This document shows positions 7,093-14,416 of a DNA stretch of 42,488 nucleotides, in pieces; the stretch's first letter is position 1; every line of letters begins with the position of its first letter. The notes under the pieces are model-generated. The model ran no database searches, was not told where the DNA came from, and worked only from the letters and a program-made list of their open reading frames with translations. The stretch comes from Methanothrix sp. (lineage in GTDB: Archaea; Halobacteriota; Methanosarcinia; Methanotrichales; Methanotrichaceae). The stretch is from NCBI GenBank assembly GCA_018052825.1, contig JAGPMN010000010.1, positions 1 to 42,488 of the forward strand, read 5' to 3'. A program made the translations under genes and the position numbers.

Positions 7093-8607
7093 ATGTTGCA
7101 AGTCCGTCCCTTTGATATCGAGATAGGCCAGCATAAAGTCATGCTCAACGCAGCCGAAGCCAGAGAGAGAGGATTGAATGCCGGAGACAGGGTGAGGGTG
7201 AGGACAAAGGGAGCCGCCACCACAGCCATCCTGGACATCACCCTTGGGATGGTCAAGCCGGGAGAGATCGGCATCTTCACAGAGACCATGAAGGATCTGA
7301 ATAACCCCACCCAGGTGGATATCCTTCCTGCCCCCAAGCCAGCCTCTCTCGGCTACATCAAAAGCTTCATGGACAGGCAGAAGCTTGCAGAAGACCAGAT
7401 CAGGTCCATTGTCCAGGATATTGTGGACAACAACCTCAGCGAAATCGAGCTCTCTGCTTATGTCACCGCATCCTACATTCACAACATGGACAGCCAGGAG
7501 GTGGAATGGCTCACCAAAGCCATGATCGATACCGGAGAGCGGATTCGCTTTGACACCCACCCGGTGATGGACAAGCACAGCATCGGAGGCGTTCCAGGCA
7601 ACAAGGTCTCCCTGCTGGTGGTGCCTATCGTCGCCGCAGCCGGCCTTCTCATACCCAAGACGAGCTCCAGAGCCATCACAGGTGCAGGCGGCACAGCCGA
7701 CCTGATGGAAATCCTGGCCCCTGTAGAGTTTTCCGCAGAGGAGATCAAGGAGATCACTGAGAAGGTGGGAGGAGTCATAGTATGGGGCGGAGCCACAAAC
7801 ATCGCCCCAGCGGATGACAAGCTGATCAAGGCCGAGTACGCCCTCTCCATCGACCCCTACAGCCAGATGCTGGCCTCCATCATGGCCAAGAAAGGCGCTG
7901 TTGGAGCTGATGCAGTTGTGGTGGACATGCCCGTAGGGCCTGGCACCAAGCTCGCCACTCCGGAGGCCGGCCGCGCCCTGGCCAAAGACCTCATAGACTT
8001 GGGTGAGCGGCTGGGCATTCGCGTTGAGTGCGCCATGACCTTCGGCGGCTCGCCCGTGGGCCGGACCATCGGCCCGGCACTGGAGGTTCGGGAGGCACTG
8101 ACCATGCTGGAGAACAAGGGCGGCCCCAACAGCCTCAAGGAGAAGAGCCTCTCTTTGGCAGGCATACTCCTCGAGATGGGCGGCGTGGCAGGACGGGGCG
8201 AAGGCTACAGTGCCGCAGAGGAGATCCTGACCGGCGGAAAGGCGCATCAGAAGCTCATGGCGATCGTCGAGGCCCAGGGAGGCGATCCCAATGTCAAGAG
8301 CGAGGACATCGCCGCCGGCGAGCACAGCGCCGATATAGTGGCCCCGGCAGCAGGCTACGTCGTGGCCTTCTACAATAAGCGCCTCGTGGAGCTTGCCCGC
8401 ATGGCAGGCGCGCCCTCGGACAAGGGTGCGGGCGTGATCATACATAAGAAGATGGGAGAGATGGTAAAAAAGGGCGAGCCGCTCATCACGATCTGCTCAA
8501 GCTCCGACTGGGAGCTGGAGGCCGCCGCCAAGGATGCCAAGAGGCAGATGCCGATTGTGGTGGAGGGCATGCTGCTGGAGAGGTATCCGAGGATAACAGA
8601 GCTGTAA
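7093..8607 (+). CDS. deoA: AMP phosphorylase (thymidine-phosphorylase family)
   Basis: Catalyses AMP + phosphate to ribose-1,5-bisphosphate + adenine, the first step of the archaeal pentose-bisphosphate route that feeds type III RuBisCO. The 504-residue length with an N-terminal extra domain (1-85, VRPFDIEIG start) is typical of archaeal AMP phosphorylase rather than of the shorter bacterial thymidine phosphorylase. The family signature KHSIGGVPGNK is at 161-171, followed by GAGGTADLMEIL (about 196-207). ATG 7093 is preceded by a good AGGAGG about 10 nt upstream. Neither isomerase nor RuBisCO is in the window. The long antisense frame is a codon-bias shadow. Confidence 0.93.
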   Translation: MLQVRPFDIEIGQHKVMLNAAEARERGLNAGDRVRVRTKGAATTAILDITLGMVKPGEIGIFTETMKDLNNPTQVDILPAPKPASLGYIKSFMDRQKLAEDQIRSIVQDIVDNNLSEIELSAYVTASYIHNMDSQEVEWLTKAMIDTGERIRFDTHPVMDKHSIGGVPGNKVSLLVVPIVAAAGLLIPKTSSRAITGAGGTADLMEILAPVEFSAEEIKEITEKVGGVIVWGGATNIAPADDKLIKAEYALSIDPYSQMLASIMAKKGAVGADAVVVDMPVGPGTKLATPEAGRALAKDLIDLGERLGIRVECAMTFGGSPVGRTIGPALEVREALTMLENKGGPNSLKEKSLSLAGILLEMGGVAGRGEGYSAAEEILTGGKAHQKLMAIVEAQGGDPNVKSEDIAAGEHSADIVAPAAGYVVAFYNKRLVELARMAGAPSDKGAGVIIHKKMGEMVKKGEPLITICSSSDWELEAAAKDAKRQMPIVVEGMLLERYPRITEL

Positions 8608-8689
8608 AAAGAGCGGGAGAGTGTCGCAAGCCGGACAGAAGAGATGCCAGCGCCGGCAAAAGCGGCAGCCCAAACAGAGGCGAGATACG

Positions 8690-9535
8690 ATGCAAGTGGC
8701 AATCACATATCACGAAGACTTCGGAAAGCACGGCTTCAGCGTCCTCAGGGACCGAATCCGGCCGTCATTTGAAAAGCTGATGGAGTCGGGGCTGGTGGAC
8801 GGAGAGGAGGTGCAGCTCTTCAGGCCAGTCCCAGCCCCACTGGAGCTGGTGGCCCGGGCCCATACAGACTCCCACATGGCCAATATGCTGCACGATCCCT
8901 ACCGGCAGGTGGCACTGCTCTCGGCTGGCAGCGTGATGATGGCTGCGGAGATGGTGGCGGACGGGCTGGCCAAAAGGGCCTTTGCCTACACCGGAACGGC
9001 CGGACACCACGCCTCGCGTGGCAGTTGCTGGGGCTTCTGCTACTTCAACGACGTGGCCATCGCCATCCTGCGCCTGCGGGAGAAAGGGCTGAAGCGCTTT
9101 CTCATCGTGGACGTGGACCCGCACTTCGGAGACGGAACACGAGACTTCTTCGGAGATGATGCCGATGTCTACCATATCAACCTGCACAGCGGCACTGGTG
9201 AGGAGCACGACGCCAGCAGGAACAATTACGACATAGGGCTTACATTCGGAGCCAGCAACGACCGCTTCCTCTCTGCGCTGAAGGGGGCACTGGAGATGGC
9301 GAAGGACTTCGATTTCCAGATGGCCTTTGTCATCTTCGGCCACGACTCTCACCGGGACGACTACGGAGGGTTCGACCTCACATTCGAGGCCTACCCCAGG
9401 ATGGCCCGGATGATAGTCGATGCCGTGGAGCAGAGGGGACTTGTCTTCGTACTGAGCGGCGGCTCCTGCATTCATGTGGCAGAGCGGGTCATACCAGATG
9501 TGATATCCGTACTGGCTGGAAGGTGGCCGGCTTGA
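8690..9535 (+). CDS. histone-deacetylase-fold hydrolase (acetylpolyamine/HDAC-like)
   Basis: A 281-residue member of the arginase/deacetylase fold. Recognisable elements are GTAGHHASRGSCWGFCYFND (about 101-120, His-His dyad), the metal motif VDVDPHFGDGTRDFF (Asp-x-His) and the second metal Asp in FGHDSHRDDYGGF, so the zinc site looks complete. The position that is normally GGY (transition-state Tyr of class I HDACs) reads LSGGSCIHVAE, i.e. Ser/Cys instead of Tyr. The frame opens 23 codons earlier, but that leader is Gln/Arg-rich; ATG 8690 has GAGGCGAG just upstream and begins directly with the first core strand. Substrate could be an acetylated polyamine, protein lysine or another amide. It is 2 bp from the DUF89 gene. 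Confidence 0.85.
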   Translation: MQVAITYHEDFGKHGFSVLRDRIRPSFEKLMESGLVDGEEVQLFRPVPAPLELVARAHTDSHMANMLHDPYRQVALLSAGSVMMAAEMVADGLAKRAFAYTGTAGHHASRGSCWGFCYFNDVAIAILRLREKGLKRFLIVDVDPHFGDGTRDFFGDDADVYHINLHSGTGEEHDASRNNYDIGLTFGASNDRFLSALKGALEMAKDFDFQMAFVIFGHDSHRDDYGGFDLTFEAYPRMARMIVDAVEQRGLVFVLSGGSCIHVAERVIPDVISVLAGRWPA

Positions 9536-9537
9536 GG

Positions 9538-10416
9538 ATGGCCTCCCACTGCTACTCCTGCATTCTGGACCGCTGCCTCTTCGAGGCCGACCTGGCGGGC
9601 ATGGCGGAGGGCGAGAGGAAGCCGGCCGTAGAGGAGCTGCTGGACTACATGGCCGGCCACAAAGGGGGAGTTCCAGCCCTGGTGGGAACCGAGAGGGAGA
9701 GGATCATCCAGAGGCGCAGCGGCATTGCCGACCCCTATGAGAGTCTGAAGGCCGAGAGCAACAGGGTGGCAGCCGGCCTCCTGGACCTGGCCCGGGAGTT
9801 CTACGATGGCGAGGAGGACAAGATCGAGGCCCTGGTTCGCATAGCTGCCGCAGCAAACTCCATGGAGTTTGGAGTCAAGGGCCACGACTTCGATAACTCC
9901 AGCTTTGCCGGCCTCTTCTCTCAAACCCTTCGCGAGAGTTTGCACGGCGACCTGGAGGAGGTAAAGAGACGGCTGCGAGAGTTCTCAAATATCTTCTACC
10001 TGACGGACAACTGCGGAGAGGCCGTATTCGATATATTCGTCATTAAAAGGCTGGTGGAGATGGGAAAGAGAGTTGTGGTAGGCTCCAAGTCTGCGCCAAT
10101 ACTCAATGATGTGACAGCCAGGGAGATGAGCCTTCTCTGCGATTCGCTGGGCCAGTTCAATGAGGCGGCAGTTGAGGTTACTCCTACCGGAGACGTGGTG
10201 GGAACAGCTCTCGAGCACCTCCACGGCCGGGCGCGATCCATACTTTCAGATCCTGGCTGGATGATACTGGCCAAGGGCATGGGAAACTACGAGACGATCT
10301 CAGAGTACGAGGAGAGGCTCAAGGGCCGGCTGGTCTACATTCTCAGGGCAAAATGCCAGCCGGTGGCAGATGAGATCGGCGTTGCGAGGGGCAGTTTAGT
10401 CGTCAAATCAGTTTGA
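9538..10416 (+). CDS. DUF89/ARMT1-like damage-control phosphatase (COG1578)
   Basis: A 292-residue protein with the N-terminal Cys cluster of archaeal DUF89 proteins (HCYSCILDRC, about 4-13), a helical N-domain, and the C-terminal Rossmann-like domain with the signature YLTDNCGEAVFD (about 158-169, the Asp and Asn being metal and phosphate contacts), VVVGSKSAPILND (about 185-197) and LSDPGWMILAKGMGNYE. The family are metal-dependent phosphatases thought to remove damaged or side-product sugar phosphates. ATG 9538 places the Cys cluster near the start as in relatives; a GTG at 9523 overlapping the HDAC-like stop is the alternative. Downstream of AMP phosphorylase and an HDAC-fold hydrolase, a housekeeping role in phosphate-sugar clean-up is plausible but inferred. 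Confidence 0.88.
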   Translation: MASHCYSCILDRCLFEADLAGMAEGERKPAVEELLDYMAGHKGGVPALVGTERERIIQRRSGIADPYESLKAESNRVAAGLLDLAREFYDGEEDKIEALVRIAAAANSMEFGVKGHDFDNSSFAGLFSQTLRESLHGDLEEVKRRLREFSNIFYLTDNCGEAVFDIFVIKRLVEMGKRVVVGSKSAPILNDVTAREMSLLCDSLGQFNEAAVEVTPTGDVVGTALEHLHGRARSILSDPGWMILAKGMGNYETISEYEERLKGRLVYILRAKCQPVADEIGVARGSLVVKSV

Positions 10417-10428
10417 CATCGATCGCGT

Positions 10429-11091
10429 TCACCTGTAGTTCATGTCCGCTTCCTGCCTGGCTGGAGGAGCAGGCTCCTCCACCGGATGCCCCAGAAGGGA
10501 GATATCTATGTCCAGGTGCAAAAGATCCCTGACGGCCTGCAGCAATGTGGAGGCGGCAGGTATGTCCACAGGGTCATTTCCGGAGCTCGTGGAGAGAATG
10601 CAAAAGCCGCGCAGGCCGTAAAGGGGAGCCATTCCCGCCAGCAGGCCGTTTAATCCCCCTATGGCTCCGCTGCGGAGCAGCGGGATATTGCATTCCTTCA
10701 AGGCAGCGACAGACTCGGCGTCAGTGGCCGCACCCGTTATCTTGCTGTCCGTCTCGCCCACATAGGCGGCCAGGGTTATGATATCGGTCACGCCCTGGTC
10801 GGCGATGGCCTGCAGCAGCTCTCTGGCAAGCTCGTACATGCCCGTCACATCCAGGGGCTGAGCATCTCCTGAGAGTATGAACATGCTCTCCCTCTCCTTT
10901 GGGCGCATCAGCTCGCTGTGCAGCAGCCTGGTGATACCCTTATAGACCATAACCTGGGGAGGAAAGCTCCGAGAAAAAAATGGCTTTATGCAACTGCACT
11001 CCAGGGCTACGGAGAGGTAATCGGCAGCCACCTTCCCCACGCTTCCGATCCCCGGCAGGCCGCATATGCAGATCACACGAGACTCAAACAT
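10429..11091 (-). CDS. PAC2 family protein (proteasome assembly chaperone-like)
   Basis: A 220-residue archaeal PAC2 (COG2047) protein. It begins FESRVICICGLPGIGSVGK (residues 2-20), the conserved family N-terminus, and continues with a typical DIITLAAYVG segment, GAIGGLNGLLAGMAPLYGL and a C-terminal helical tail ending before a Pro/Glu-rich segment. Archaeal PAC2 proteins are homologues of eukaryotic proteasome assembly chaperones; the chaperone function in this organism is inferred. The frame is open further upstream, but ATG 11091 matches the family start, and a TATA-like GTTATATC (about 11113-11120) lies 25 nt before it, implying leaderless transcription. Convergent with the DUF89 gene. 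Confidence 0.88.
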   Translation of the reverse strand: MFESRVICICGLPGIGSVGKVAADYLSVALECSCIKPFFSRSFPPQVMVYKGITRLLHSELMRPKERESMFILSGDAQPLDVTGMYELARELLQAIADQGVTDIITLAAYVGETDSKITGAATDAESVAALKECNIPLLRSGAIGGLNGLLAGMAPLYGLRGFCILSTSSGNDPVDIPAASTLLQAVRDLLHLDIDISLLGHPVEEPAPPARQEADMNYR

Positions 11092-11161
11092 TGCTGAGGA
11101 GGACGGCGTGCAGATATAACAGACTTTCGCCAAACCCCCGCAGCAGAGAGAGCTGCGATAT

Positions 11162-11752
11162 CTAATTTCCTGCAGCCTCAATCAGCCAGTTGAGCTGTAC
11201 GGTCTCATTCTGATCGAAGACGTCTTCCGGAGGGACCATCTCGCCGTCTATGAACAAGAATGAGCTGCCTGTGCCCTCAGATGTCTCCACACCGATGCCG
11301 GCCGCACCGCGATCGTAGAAGACCACATAGAAGTCGCCAGTTAGCGCCAGTGCTGGAATCTCAAACTCAGCGATCCTGGGTCCCTTGGACGAGAGGAAGT
11401 AGTTGTTCTGGGCATCGGCAAACTTATAGAGCAGATTGAGATCGCTATCCCTAACTTCAATCATTATATTTCTGTCCATGGGAAATGTCTGGGTCGTCTC
11501 GTTGAATCCGCTCCAGCCAACTACACGCACAGCCTTAAGCTTCCATCCGGGTTTGGGAGCAGTAAATTTTACGGCCTCGCCAACATTCAGCGATCCAAAG
11601 GTTTCAAATGAGGAGAATAGGGTAAAATTCATTTCAGAATAGTTCTTTCCGCTGTCCTGTCTCAGAGTTGTCAGCTCTGCCGCATCTGCCGCAATGGCGG
11701 CAAAACACAGCGCCAGGCAGCACAGGCCCGCGATAGTTAATATACTCTTCAT
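11162..11752 (-). CDS. exported protein, tandem paralog 1 of 3, unknown function
   Basis: A 196-residue protein with an N-terminal signal peptide (MKSILTIAGLCCLALCFAAI, then Ala-rich AADAAE cleavage region). The mature part is beta-rich with conserved blocks shared by its two neighbours: GEAVKFTAPKPGW, IEVRDSDLNLLYKFAD, TGDFYVVFYDRG and a C-terminal NWLIEAAGN. No transmembrane anchor or sorting motif follows, so secretion or loose surface association is likely. Start: ATG 11752 has AGGTGG 8 nt upstream; the frame is open to 11791, but those codons lie on the promoter box. The TATA box at 11790-11798 is part of an 18-bp block identical to that of paralog 2. The fold may be jelly-roll-like; this is a guess from the pattern. 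Confidence 0.8.
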   Translation of the reverse strand: MKSILTIAGLCCLALCFAAIAADAAELTTLRQDSGKNYSEMNFTLFSSFETFGSLNVGEAVKFTAPKPGWKLKAVRVVGWSGFNETTQTFPMDRNIMIEVRDSDLNLLYKFADAQNNYFLSSKGPRIAEFEIPALALTGDFYVVFYDRGAAGIGVETSEGTGSSFLFIDGEMVPPEDVFDQNETVQLNWLIEAAGN

Positions 11753-11787
11753 CAAATAACCACCTGTAGTTGTGTCAATGACTTTTG

Positions 11788-11805
11788 GCATATAAAGATT
11801 CTGAT
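11788..11805 (-). promoter_or_regulatory. promoter block identical to that of paralog 2
   Basis: The minus-strand sequence ATCAGAATCTTTATATGC (18 nt) contains a TATA box about 40 nt upstream of the ATG of paralog 1. The identical 18-mer occurs at 12493-12510 before paralog 2 at almost the same distance, suggesting shared promoter plus factor-B element or a shared regulator site. Confidence 0.65.
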
Positions 11806-11820
11806 CAAAAAAAGTGAATT

Positions 11821-12459
11821 TTAGCTTCCCACAACATTCATGAGCCAGTTGATGGGAATCGTTGCGCTCTGATTTACAGGTATGCCAGCAGGCAGTAACT
11901 GTTCCGTGGATGGCATTCCGTCCTCAATATACATGAAGGAATTTTTGCTGAACTCATTGAGGCGCTCAGAGGCAATTTCAATTGCACCCCTGTCATATAA
12001 GCATACATAGAAATCACCGCTGACAGGTACGGATGGAATCTCGATGGTAATTGGATTGATGCCGGTGGCATTTCTGACATAATTGCTGTAGGGGATCTGG
12101 GAATCGGCGAATTTGTAGAGCAGATTGAGATCCTTATCTCTGATCTCCAGGCCGATTACCCTCTCCACGGGAATGGTCTCGTCACTGCCGTTATATCCGT
12201 CCGATCCGTAAAACTGCACTGCGTTCACCTTCCAGCCTGTCTTGGGCGCTGTGAATTTTACGGCTTCAGCGAAGAAAAAGGCGGGATCTCCGTAGAGTGA
12301 TATCAATGAGATCGGAATTATCTGCTTTTCCGATAAATTTCCCTCATACGATTTTAGAACTTGATTTTCAGAGGAGGCCGTATCAGCCCCTGCAGAGATC
12401 CCTCCCATAGACAGAGCCAGTAAGCATAAAACAGCTGCCTTGAATAGTATGCTCTTCAA
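11821..12459 (-). CDS. exported protein, tandem paralog 2 of 3, unknown function
   Basis: A 212-residue paralog of the neighbouring genes. The signal peptide (MKSILFKAAVLCLLALSMGG) is followed by an AGA cleavage region. Shared blocks: AEAVKFTAPKTGW, LEIRDKDLNLLYKFADSQ, SGDFYVCLYDRG and C-terminal INWLMNVVGS. There are several N-x-S/T sequons (for example NQSA, NATG, NGSD), as expected of archaeal surface proteins. The start codon is TTG at 12459 with GGGGTGA about 6 nt upstream; the encoded N-terminus aligns residue for residue with paralog 1 (MKSIL). It has its own promoter block at 12493-12510. Function unknown. Confidence 0.8.
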   Translation of the reverse strand: MKSILFKAAVLCLLALSMGGISAGADTASSENQVLKSYEGNLSEKQIIPISLISLYGDPAFFFAEAVKFTAPKTGWKVNAVQFYGSDGYNGSDETIPVERVIGLEIRDKDLNLLYKFADSQIPYSNYVRNATGINPITIEIPSVPVSGDFYVCLYDRGAIEIASERLNEFSKNSFMYIEDGMPSTEQLLPAGIPVNQSATIPINWLMNVVGS

Positions 12460-12492
12460 TATGTCACCCCTGAGTGGTCGGTTGAGTTCGAT

Positions 12493-12510
12493 GCATATAA
12501 AGATTCTGAT
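12493..12510 (-). promoter_or_regulatory. promoter block identical to that of paralog 1
   Basis: Second copy of ATCAGAATCTTTATATGC on the minus strand, about 35-40 nt before the TTG start of paralog 2. Confidence 0.65.
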
Positions 12511-12578
12511 GCGGCGATCTGTACCTTCATAGCGCTCTGTAATCTGCTCAGGAGCAAAATCACGAGATCGTAGAATAA

Positions 12579-12619
12579 AATAGCCAAGAGCCTGCAGGCT
12601 CTCCTCAATCCAGGCTATT
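12579..12619. terminator. nested palindrome after paralog 3, possible terminator
   Basis: A perfect 16-bp palindrome AGAGCCTGCAGGCTCT (12587-12602) lies inside a weaker outer pair AATAGCC (12579-12585) / GGCTATT (12613-12619), directly after the stop of paralog 3. There is no long T-run, so it may be an RNA-processing or mRNA-stability hairpin rather than a classical terminator. Confidence 0.35.
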
Positions 12620-12623
12620 CGTT

Positions 12624-13220
12624 CTACTCTCCCACTGCTCTGATCACCCAGTTGATATTGACAGCCTCGCTATTCTCAATCTTGAACTGAGCCGGAATCA
12701 GCCCGCCGTAGACATAGAAGTATGAGTTTCCAGTTCCATTTTCCGTCTCCATGCCTATCTTCATTGTTCCCCGATCGTAGAAGATGACATAGAAATCGCC
12801 CGAGAGCGGCAAAGCTGGAACATCTATGGCTCTGAGAACGGGAGACGTATATGTGAAGTAGGCATTTTGAGTGTCTGCGAACTGATAGAGAAGATTCAGA
12901 TTCCCATCCCGGACCTCAATCAGGAAATTCTCAGGAATGGGCAGGGCCGTGCCATTAAAGCCGTTATGGCCCAGGATGCGGACCTGCTTTAATCTCCATC
13001 CGCTCCGTGGAGCAGTGAATTTCACAGCCTCCCCTACAGAATATAAATCCGCTCCCCAATCCCTGGCAACAGTATATAGCGTTATATCCATCTGGGTGAT
13101 ATTGGCTCCGCTGTCCTGGCTGAGGACGGTCATGGTGGCATTGCCCTCCCCTCCAGCATTCTGGGCTGCAGCCATACCGGCCAGACAGATTGCCGAGATC
13201 ATGAAAATAATCCTGTTCAA
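12624..13220 (-). CDS. exported protein, tandem paralog 3 of 3, unknown function
   Basis: A 198-residue paralog with signal peptide (NRIIFMISAICLAGMAAA, then QNAGG). It carries the same blocks: GEAVKFTAPRSGW, IEVRDGNLNLLYQFADTQ, SGDFYVIFYDRG and C-terminal INWVIRAVGE. Sequons NATM, NITQ and NGTG are present in the mature part. The likely start is TTG 13220 with GGTGATC just upstream; an in-frame codon at 13283 would place 21 non-signal residues before the signal peptide. The promoter differs from the other two: CTATATAAAGATC on the minus strand near 13251-13264. It is the most upstream of the trio. Function unknown. Confidence 0.8.
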   Translation of the reverse strand: MNRIIFMISAICLAGMAAAQNAGGEGNATMTVLSQDSGANITQMDITLYTVARDWGADLYSVGEAVKFTAPRSGWRLKQVRILGHNGFNGTALPIPENFLIEVRDGNLNLLYQFADTQNAYFTYTSPVLRAIDVPALPLSGDFYVIFYDRGTMKIGMETENGTGNSYFYVYGGLIPAQFKIENSEAVNINWVIRAVGE

Positions 13221-13300
13221 GCGATCACCGGATAGATTGAAATAAATTTGATCTTTATATAGATGATGCTGGATTATTGACATAAAAAATAAATAATCTT

Positions 13301-13313
13301 CATACTAAGTATG
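13301..13313 (+). promoter_or_regulatory. palindrome CATACTAAGTATG upstream of cbiM, candidate operator
   Basis: A perfect 13-nt dyad sits about 15 nt upstream of the cbiM TATA element (TTTTATAATTAA, 13328-13339). The location just outside the basal promoter is typical of an archaeal operator or activator site; a metal-responsive regulator such as NikR is a natural but unproven candidate. Confidence 0.45.
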
Positions 13314-13366
13314 TGCCTGCGATACCCTTTTATAATTAAAGGTGATTTCTCTAAATTGGTGAGATA

Positions 13367-14086
13367 ATGCATATTCCTGACGGCTACCTCGGGCCATACA
13401 CTTACCTCGCTATGTGGGCCATCATGATCCCCATATGGTATTATGCGGCGAACAGGCTGGGCAGAGAGCTGAGGTCGAGACAGGTTCCCCTGCTGGCCCT
13501 GGCTGCTGCCTTTTCCTTTGTAATTATGATGTTCAACATCCCCATCCCCGGAGGCAGCACAGGACATGCCGTTGGCGGAGCCATAGTGGGCATAGTACTG
13601 GGGCCCTGGGCGGCGGTAATCGCCCTGTCGGTAGCACTTGTCCTCCAGGCCCTGATGTTCGGAGATGGGGGCATTACAGCCATCGCAGCCAACTGCTTCA
13701 ACATGGCAGTGGTAATGCCGTTTGCCGGATTCTACGTCTATAAATTCATCAGCGGCAGCACCGATATCAGCTCTTCCCGCAGGATCGCTGCATCCGCCGT
13801 GGCCGGCTACATATCCCTCACACTGGCTGCAGCCTGCGCCGGCCTCATGTTCGGACTGCAGCCCATCCTCCATCTGAGCCCGGAGGGCGTTCCACTTTAC
13901 ATGCCCTACGGACTGAACGTAGCCCTTCCCGCCATGCTGCTCGAGCATATCCTGGGGTTCAGCATACTGGAGGCGCTGGTTACTGGTCTGATCTTCGCCT
14001 ATATCCAGAGAACTGACACCTCCCTGCTTTATGAGGTGAGCATAAAATCCAGAAAGATCGTGAACGGGAAAGCAGTTGCATCCTGA
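13367..14086 (+). CDS. cbiM: CbiM/NikM-type substrate-binding membrane subunit of Co/Ni ECF transporter
   Basis: The 239-residue protein starts MHIPDGYLGP: Met1-His2 form the ATCUN-like metal site (with later His) that is diagnostic of CbiM/NikM. Seven or so membrane spans follow, with the conserved NIPIPGGSTGHAVGGAIVG (about 54-72) and GDGGITAIAANCFNMA (about 103-118) segments. It is the S-component that captures Co2+ or Ni2+ at the outside. First gene of a four-gene unit M-N-Q-O; GGTGA lies 5 nt before the ATG. Whether the metal is Co or Ni cannot be settled from the sequence; methanogens need both (cobamides, F430, CODH/ACS). Confidence 0.93.
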   Translation: MHIPDGYLGPYTYLAMWAIMIPIWYYAANRLGRELRSRQVPLLALAAAFSFVIMMFNIPIPGGSTGHAVGGAIVGIVLGPWAAVIALSVALVLQALMFGDGGITAIAANCFNMAVVMPFAGFYVYKFISGSTDISSSRRIAASAVAGYISLTLAAACAGLMFGLQPILHLSPEGVPLYMPYGLNVALPAMLLEHILGFSILEALVTGLIFAYIQRTDTSLLYEVSIKSRKIVNGKAVAS

Positions 14087-14089
14087 GGA

Positions 14090-14410
14090 ATGACCATGGA
14101 CAGGACCATCAAGAAGCTATTCATCGGCCTTTTTGTGCTTGCGATATTCACACCGCTGGGCCTGCTGGCTGTAGGAGAGACCTTCGGAGAATGGGGTCCG
14201 GAGGAGGTAAAAGAGAAGCTGGGATTCGTGCCACCCGGTCTCGAGAGGCTCTCATCGCTGTGGAGCGCGCCGCTTCCGGATTACGCCATACCGGGTACAG
14301 GAGACACCATGACCGTTGCGGCTGCCGCCTATATTCTGTCTGCTGTGATCGGAGTGGTGGTATGCGCCGGCCTGCTTTACATTGTGGGACGGAGAGTTGC
14401 CAAAGACTGA
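14090..14410 (+). CDS. cbiN: CbiN/PDGLE-type small membrane subunit
   Basis: A 106-residue protein with two membrane helices (about 10-28 and 76-98) and a short outside segment containing PPGLERLSSLWSAPLPDY. This resembles the PDGLE domain found fused to or beside CbiM/NikM. It stabilises or assists the S-component. It begins 3 nt after cbiM; ATG 14090 or the ATG two codons later (better spaced from GAGGA) is the start. Between cbiM and cbiQ, so identity rests on both motif and position. Confidence 0.82.
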   Translation: MTMDRTIKKLFIGLFVLAIFTPLGLLAVGETFGEWGPEEVKEKLGFVPPGLERLSSLWSAPLPDYAIPGTGDTMTVAAAAYILSAVIGVVVCAGLLYIVGRRVAKD

Positions 14411-14416
14411 ATTTCG

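Noticed and set aside
6907..8445. Long (512-codon) open frame on the minus strand opposite the AMP phosphorylase gene
   Set aside because: Antisense shadow of a well-conserved gene caused by GC-biased third positions. The product is His/Gly/Cys-rich with no recognisable motif.
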